Shown one piece after another: positions 58,676 to 64,000 of a stretch of 64,000 nt of DNA. Positions within the stretch are counted from its first letter, which is position 1. Each line of letters begins with the position of its first letter. Under the pieces are notes generated by a model. That model ran no database searches, had not been told where the DNA came from, and saw only the letters and a list, made by a program, of their open reading frames with translations. The stretch lies in the NCBI GenBank assembly GCA_010093685.1, contig MU006230.1:914013-978012 (forward strand), given 5' to 3'. The translations under genes and the position numbers were made by a program. Origin of the DNA: Ophiobolus disseminans (taxonomy: Eukaryota > Ascomycota > Dothideomycetes > Pleosporales > Phaeosphaeriaceae).

Positions 58676-59116
58676 TTATTGCAGTTGCTGGATGAGAGAG
58701 ATGTTGTCCCCCTTGAGCAGAATCTGGCCGACATTGCGCCTCTCCTCAGGCGTGTCTTTCTTCGCGTTCGCAAGCGTCACCTCAACGGCGTCATCGATGA
58801 CAAGGTTCATGAACTCGTCGAAGCCCTGTGACTGATTAACATACCATTCGTAGTAGGATGTTCAAACGGCGTACTCTAAGCTTGCCCTCAATGCGCATCC
58901 CCAGGTTCTCGTACAGCCATACCGATATCGTCGCGCGTGACTGCAGTAGTTTGAAGATGAAGTTGATTGGGGGTAGGAGGACTATGTAAGCATCAGTACT
59001 GGGGCGCAATGTCGGTGAGGGTTGTGTGCTCAATACCTTTTCCTCCGCCGCGGCCTGGCAGTAGTTAGCAGCTGTCGCAAACAATACTGTGCGATACACA
59101 TACCTCCACGATTCAT
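58676..59116 (-). CDS. SME1: Small nuclear ribonucleoprotein SmE
   Basis: Exons 59104-59116 (13 nt), 59037-59054 (18 nt), 58875-58981 and 58676-58825 on the minus strand; product 95 residues (yeast 94, human 92). SmE is one of the seven Sm proteins forming the ring on spliceosomal snRNAs. After an N-terminal Arg/Gly stretch (MNRGGRGGGK), Sm motif 1 is visible in PINFIFKLLQSRATISVWLY with ENLGMRIEGKLRGFDEFMNL, and Sm motif 2 in GQILLKGDNISLIQQL, the typical SmE ending. Three introns of 49-55 nt have donors GTATGT, GTATTG and GTACGC. The intron-dense 5' end with two very small exons is unusual; frame and family length agree with the model. Divergent to MTR10. Confidence 0.95.
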
Positions 59117-59498
59117 ATTGGGTGGCTACTCGGGGTTATGTGAGAGGATTGGAGGGTATATGGGGCGCTCTTGCTGGGGTTGTGGTAGTGGTGGTTGCGG
59201 GAGGATGTCGGAGGTGAAGCTGTGCTCGGTCGGCTCACATTTTAGGCTAGGCTTGGCGGGCAGGTGCGCGGGTCTGGCTCACTCTTTGACTTGTCCATGC
59301 GACCGATGCGCTTCCTCCGTCATCACCAAACAAACCACCCCTTCGCGCCTGCCTGCACTGAACCCTCCTCCCAGGCCCGCTCTCACTATATACTCGCACC
59401 CCTAGTACATGCACATACACCAGTAAACTCCCGCTGCGCTGTTTTTCCGGGCGCCCTCCGCATCCTCACCCCCCACTACGGCCCTATACTTGACCGGT
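59117..59498. promoter_or_regulatory. Divergent promoter region SmE/MTR10
   Basis: 382 bp between divergent starts. The right side is C-rich immediately before the MTR10 ATG. No known site recognised. Confidence 0.45.
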
Positions 59499-62400
59499 AT
59501 GGCCGCCAACGGAGTGCAGACCGGCTTCGAGCCTGTGCTGGCGGCGCACAACATGATGCAGTCGGCGGGGAACAGGGCACAGAAAGAGCAGGCACATCAG
59601 TACCTGGAGCAGTTCCAGAAGTCGGTATGTTGGACTGGGCGACGAAATGTAGACTGGGCTGACGGGGCGGCGTAGCAAGAGGCATGGACAACCACACTGG
59701 CGATACTCGAATCGCCTTCGGCAGATGCTCCAGCCAAACTGTTCGCTGCAACCACACTCAAGGGCAAGGTAGGACATCACGCCGCCATAGGTGCTCCTCT
59801 GCTAACATGACCAGATCGTATACGACCTGCACCAAGTGCCCCGCGCACAGCTTCCAGACCTTCGCGCGTCAATCATGCGGAATCTGGCGACATTCCATGC
59901 GGGGCCTAAGCCTATTCGGTTGCAGCTGTGTGTCTGTCTTGCAAATCTGGCAATACAAATGACGGAGTGGAAGGACGTCCTCCCAGACGTAGTCAATGCT
60001 CTTGGAACAGATCCAGCAACACTGCCCTGTGTACTAGACTTCCTCCGTGTCCTGCCCGAGGAAGTCACGCATGGACGAAAGATCGCTCTCACAGTACGTC
60101 CGACCGAGCCGCAGTCCACCCTCCCGTACCGGCATCTCCCCGCGCTACCGGCACATGAAATCAGAGTTTAGTCTAATGTTTGGTGGTCAGGAACACGAAT
60201 TGAATCTGAGGACAGCCGAGTTGATCGAGGACAACGCCCAGCAAGCCCTGGAACTCCTCATCCGATACGCCACATCATCACGTACGTACGACTTTTCTTC
60301 CTGAACGAACTCCCGCTAATCTGCTGTAGCTGCCGCCGCTCGGAACCCACAGCTTCTCACCTGCATAACCTCCTGGATGCGCGAGATTCCGCTGGACGCC
60401 ATCATAAACTCCGCCTTACTCAAGATCATCGTCGACGATCTGATGGCCCTGGATGGTGAGCCTTTCGAGGCTGCGGTCGAATGCATGAGCGCTTTAATAG
60501 CCGAGACTCGAGACGTCGACGAGACCATGCAGTCTATCCTGACCCTGTACCCGCAGGTCATTGCCCTTCGACCAAAGCTCGCTGAAGCAGCCCAAGAAGA
60601 GGACACCGAAAAGTTCAAGGGCATCACGAAGGTGTTTGCAGAAGCTGGTGAATCTTGGGTGCTTTTAATCGCCCGACTACCACGGGACTTCCGGAATCTA
60701 GTCGAAGCGATTCTTGAGTCGGCCGCACTCGACTGGGAGAGGGATGCTATTTCGCATACCTTCAAGTTCTGGTACGACCTAAAACAGTATCTCACGATTG
60801 AGAAGTACGGGGAAGCCAGGATGCAGAGTCTCGACATATACTCCAAGCTGGTTGATGTCATGATAGGCCATCTCCAATTTCCGAAACCTGACAGTGGAGA
60901 TGAAAAGGATCTTTTCGACGGCGACCGTGACGCTGAGGAGAAGTTCCGCGAGTTTCGACATCAGATGGGTGATGTGCTGAAAGACTGCTGCGAGGTCATG
61001 GGTGTAGTCGAATGCCTACAAAAACCGCACGACCTAATTCTGCGATGGGTACAGACATATGGTTCACAGGCGGCTCCCAACAACGTACCCGAGTGGCAGC
61101 AGCTCGAAGCGCCTCTTTTTGCCGTTCGAGCGATGGGACGAATGGTGCCTCCCGATGAGGGCGTTATGCTGCCTCGCCTGATCCCGCTGATTGCAGGGAT
61201 ACCCGATCACAACAAGCTTCGTTTCCAAGCGGTAATGGCTCTGGGACGGTACACGGAATGGACTGCACAACATCCGGAGACCCTGCAGCCGCAGCTGGAG
61301 TTCATCATGGCAGCATTTGATCATTCGACCAAGGATGTCATTCGAGCTGCAGCGCTATCGTTCAAGTTTTTCTGCAACGACTGCGCAAGCCTGCTCGTCA
61401 ACTTCATCCAGCCACTTCAACAGTTCTATGCGAAACATCTCAACAGCCTTCCAATCAGCAGCCAGGAAGAAATCACAGAGGGAGTGGCGTCAGTGGTTGC
61501 GAAGGTACCGAACGACCAAATGCACCAGACGCTCAAGCTATATCTGGACCCTGTCATGCAGCATCTCGTCACAATAGCACAGCAGGCGAAAGACGATGCC
61601 GAACAGAAGCTACTTGCCGGTAAGTTGGCAACCCTTCAGATAACAGAAATCAATGGCTAACAAGCGACAGACAAGATCAACCTGATTACAATTTTCGTAG
61701 AGACTGTGCGACCAGAAGTACCCTCTGGGCAGGAGCATCCTGCCGTCAAGTACTGCCAAGAGATCTTCCCTGTGCTCGGCAACATCATCACACATTTCGG
61801 CAAGAGCATACCAATCCTTGAACGGGTTTGTCGCTGCTGGCGGTACATGGTACTGTCTTATCGCACTGCTATGCGTCCACTCCTGCCCGAGCTCGCAACG
61901 AAACTCACTGCGGGATTCGAGTCTTCAAGACAAGGGTGCTTCCTTTGGGCAACAGCCTCCATCGTTCGCGAGTTCTCACAAGGTGTGGATCAAGTTGACC
62001 CGAGCCTGGCAAATGACGTATACCAGTTCTACGAGCAGCAAGCAAAGACCTTCTTGAAAATCTTGAGCGACCTACCACCTGAAGAGCTGCCCGATCTCAT
62101 TGAAGACTACTTCCGCCTTGCTGCGGACATGGCGCTCTACTTCCCCTCCGAGTCGATATCTTCACCACTCATGGACACAATCCTGCTAGCGGCATGCAGC
62201 GCCCTCACACTCCTCAAGGAAGATCCTATCATTGCAACATTGCATTTCCTCCGAGACCTGCTTGCGTATGGTCGCAACTCTGCGCCATCATCTAGTTTCG
62301 ACACAGCCCGCCACGACGTTCCGGAAGCGCTCCGAAATCGTGTCAAGCAACTAGTGATGAGCACTGGTGTCCAACTCGTACAAGGCATCATGACCGGCAT

Positions 62401-62707
62401 GATGTACAGCTTCCCAGAAGGTGCTTTCGCTGATTCATCGGGCGTGTTGCTCGACCTGTTCGAGCTGATGCCGGAGCAGGTCGCCCAATGGGTAGCCAGT
62501 ACCGTCAGCATGCTTCCGCAAGGTAGCATCACACCCCAAGAGAGCGAACGCTTCCTCAACAACATTCGGCAGCGCATACAAACTGGTGATGTCCGGATGA
62601 TTAGGACCATCTTGCAGGACTTTACAACCAGCTACCGCCGACGAAACATTGCGCCAAGAGAAGGATTAGGGCGATTGGAGGCGTCGCGATTCAGATTTTC
62701 CGGTTAG
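59499..62707 (+). CDS. MTR10: Nuclear import receptor Mtr10 (transportin-3 type karyopherin)
   Basis: Exons 59499-59624, 59676-59768, 59815-60093, 60191-60281, 60330-61619 and 61671-62707; product 971 residues (yeast 972). It is an importin-beta-family HEAT-repeat receptor that imports SR-like mRNA-binding proteins such as Npl3 and is implicated in tRNA retrograde transport. The N-terminal importin-beta domain is recognisable in QEAWTTTLAILESPSADAPA, FAATTLKGKIVYDLHQVP, LRASIMRNLATFH and LCVCLANLAIQMTEWKDVL. HEAT-like repeats follow, including EWQQLEAPLFAVRAMGRMVP and FAGR-like FAADSSGVLLDLFELMPEQV regions near the end. The C terminus (RMIRTILQDFTTSYRRRN) is typical of Mtr10. All five introns preserve frame. 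Confidence 0.95.
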
Positions 62708-64000
62708 ATGCTGGATGCTGAGACGCGATTTCTCTTCCAAAACATGGACGCACGTGGAATTAAGAGGGAGGAATATGGCAATAAGTGTCAGCCATAGTGG
62801 CAGGATCTTCAGAAAAAGCGGAAAGTTTGCGCAAAGTGTGTAAAGGGAGGGCATTGAGAGTGTGTATACCAATGGCATTTGTATTTTGAAGCGTTCGTTC
62901 GTTAGGCATTTGCATGGAAGATCGGATAGGTAGGGTAGGATTTTGATACCAATATGATGGGGGATGGTGGATATGGGTTTCTTTTCGATGACTTTGTCGC
63001 TAGTTTAGATGTGCGGAGCGGGTATGGGTACAATTGAAGCAATTTCGGTCTGATGGGATATGTGTCGATTTCCTGTTCTGAGCACATGACGATATAATCA
63101 CAAGCTTGATCTGTAAAGTGTGATAGAGTGCACTTGGTCTTCGTCTGGACGCAGTATACGTAGGGATGAAGAAGTACAGCGCGTGGACCGTCGCTTTTTG
63201 AGGGCTTGGCTGGGGTTGGACTTCTCTCTTTTAACGTTGAGCATATTTAGGTAAGGAATGATTGCAACCATGTATATGGAGAAAGTTGATTCGGTGAAAT
63301 TCGCTTCGCTACGGAGAAATTGTCAGCGCAAATGGCTGTCGTGTTGGGCCCGTATGTACGATGCCCTGAGGCTGTACGAAATAAACAGTTGTTGTGTACT
63401 GCTCTTTGGGAGAATTTGAGCTACGGCCCTGGAAGAGAATCTTGACTTTCCATAGACCCTGGGGTGGCTCGTGTGGGTTTCGCGGGATATTACGAATGGC
63501 ATATAAGGGCTTGGAGACTCTCAGATAATTATAGGTTTTAGGTGTGATTTAGATCTTATTGTGCGTTAAGTGGCTTATAACTGTGCGTTAAGTGGCTTCT
63601 GATTGTGCGTTAATTGGCTATGTAGTTGTCTAGGTTTTGCACGTCCTGTCCGTCCTATATTCTTAGCTTTACTTCAGCATCTCTAGTTCAAGAAATGCGT
63701 CAAAAACTGGGTCGAGTGTTGAGGCTACGTTGATTTGGAAATATATCTCTAGGTCAGATGTGTCGAGCCTTGAGTCCAGGAATCCTTCGGATATGTTCAC
63801 GTCGAGTTGCTTCTATAGCTTTGAGCGCGCTGGTGCTGATCGAGGAGCGCTCTGTGTTTATGTACCTTTGCAAATGAAAATATAAGGAAGGTGCAAGGCT
63901 TCTTAGTATTTTCGTTACAGCGCGACAGAACGCTCATACAGCAATCTGCATGGAATGCAGTGCTATGAGTCAGGAATCTACATCAAAGGCAGGGGAAAGA
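62708..64000. other. Gene-free right end
   Basis: 1.3 kb after MTR10. It contains the tandem repeat at 63558-63623 and otherwise A/T-rich sequence with no gene recognised. The window may stop just before the next gene. Confidence 0.5.
63558..63623. repeat. 22-bp tandem repeat, three copies
   Basis: The core TGTGCGTTAAGTGGCTT recurs with a period of exactly 22 bp, at about 63560, 63582 and 63604. Copies 1 and 2 share the full core; copy 3 has GTTAATTGGCTA. It is a minisatellite or a row of binding sites. Confidence 0.75.

Noticed and set aside
1..64000. tRNA, rRNA, CRISPR or complete transposon
   Set aside because: No B-box-like GGTTCGANNC in a cloverleaf context, no regularly spaced repeats with unique spacers, and no terminal inverted repeats with a transposase were seen by eye; a tRNAscan or RepeatMasker run would be decisive.

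Overview
This is nuclear DNA of a filamentous ascomycete. Genes are interrupted by short introns (about 45-80 nt) with GTAAGT/GTATGT-type donors, CTRAC/TACTAAC-like branch sites and CAG/TAG acceptors. The gene set (BEM1, NOG1, LEU1, CDC73, ALG7, ROT1, SmE, H-type lectin, Zn2Cys6 regulator, rhodopsin-like membrane protein) is fungal. Several lineage-specific membrane proteins look like those of Dothideomycetes, probably Pleosporales; that placement is inference from sequence style. No rRNA, tRNA, CRISPR array, phage or complete transposon was recognised.

Layout: 1-21 kb is dense housekeeping: BEM1 polarity scaffold (-), THP3-like SAC3 protein (-), VPS36 ESCRT-II (+), a cysteine-rich PAN/apple-like membrane protein (-), NOG1 ribosome-biogenesis GTPase (-), an unknown polytopic membrane protein (+), TIM23 (-), URA5 (+) and a GH47 mannosidase (+). 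21.6-28.5 kb is an island of decayed genes: a broken copy of a PAN/apple-like membrane protein (+), an ORF with one internal stop (-), a heavily broken gene carrying two H-type lectin domains (+), and an intact relative of the first broken gene (-). 29-38 kb carries an unknown protein (-), a weak small ORF (-), a GNAT acetyltransferase (-), CDC73 (+) and LEU1 (-). 38.9-46.8 kb carries ALG7 (-), SEH1 (+), a frame-disrupted membrane protein (+) and a rhodopsin-family membrane protein (+). A 4.7-kb stretch with no convincing gene precedes a 1207-residue Zn2Cys6 transcription factor (51.5-55.5 kb, +). The end holds ROT1 (-), 5-formyl-THF cyclo-ligase (+), SmE (-) and MTR10 (+), then 1.3 kb with a small tandem repeat.

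Many genes are arranged as head-to-head pairs sharing 300-800 bp: THP3/VPS36, NOG1/membrane protein, TIM23/URA5, GNAT/CDC73, ALG7/SEH1, ROT1/cyclo-ligase and SmE/MTR10. The genes are not one pathway. Themes that recur are secretory-pathway glycosylation and folding (ALG7, GH47, ROT1), RNA metabolism (THP3, CDC73, SmE, MTR10, SEH1) and biosynthesis (URA5, LEU1). Exon models were assembled by hand from splice signals and reading frame; totals were checked to be divisible by three. I found no clearly new biological system. The most interesting parts are the decayed-gene island and the PAN/apple-like cysteine domain that occurs at three loci.
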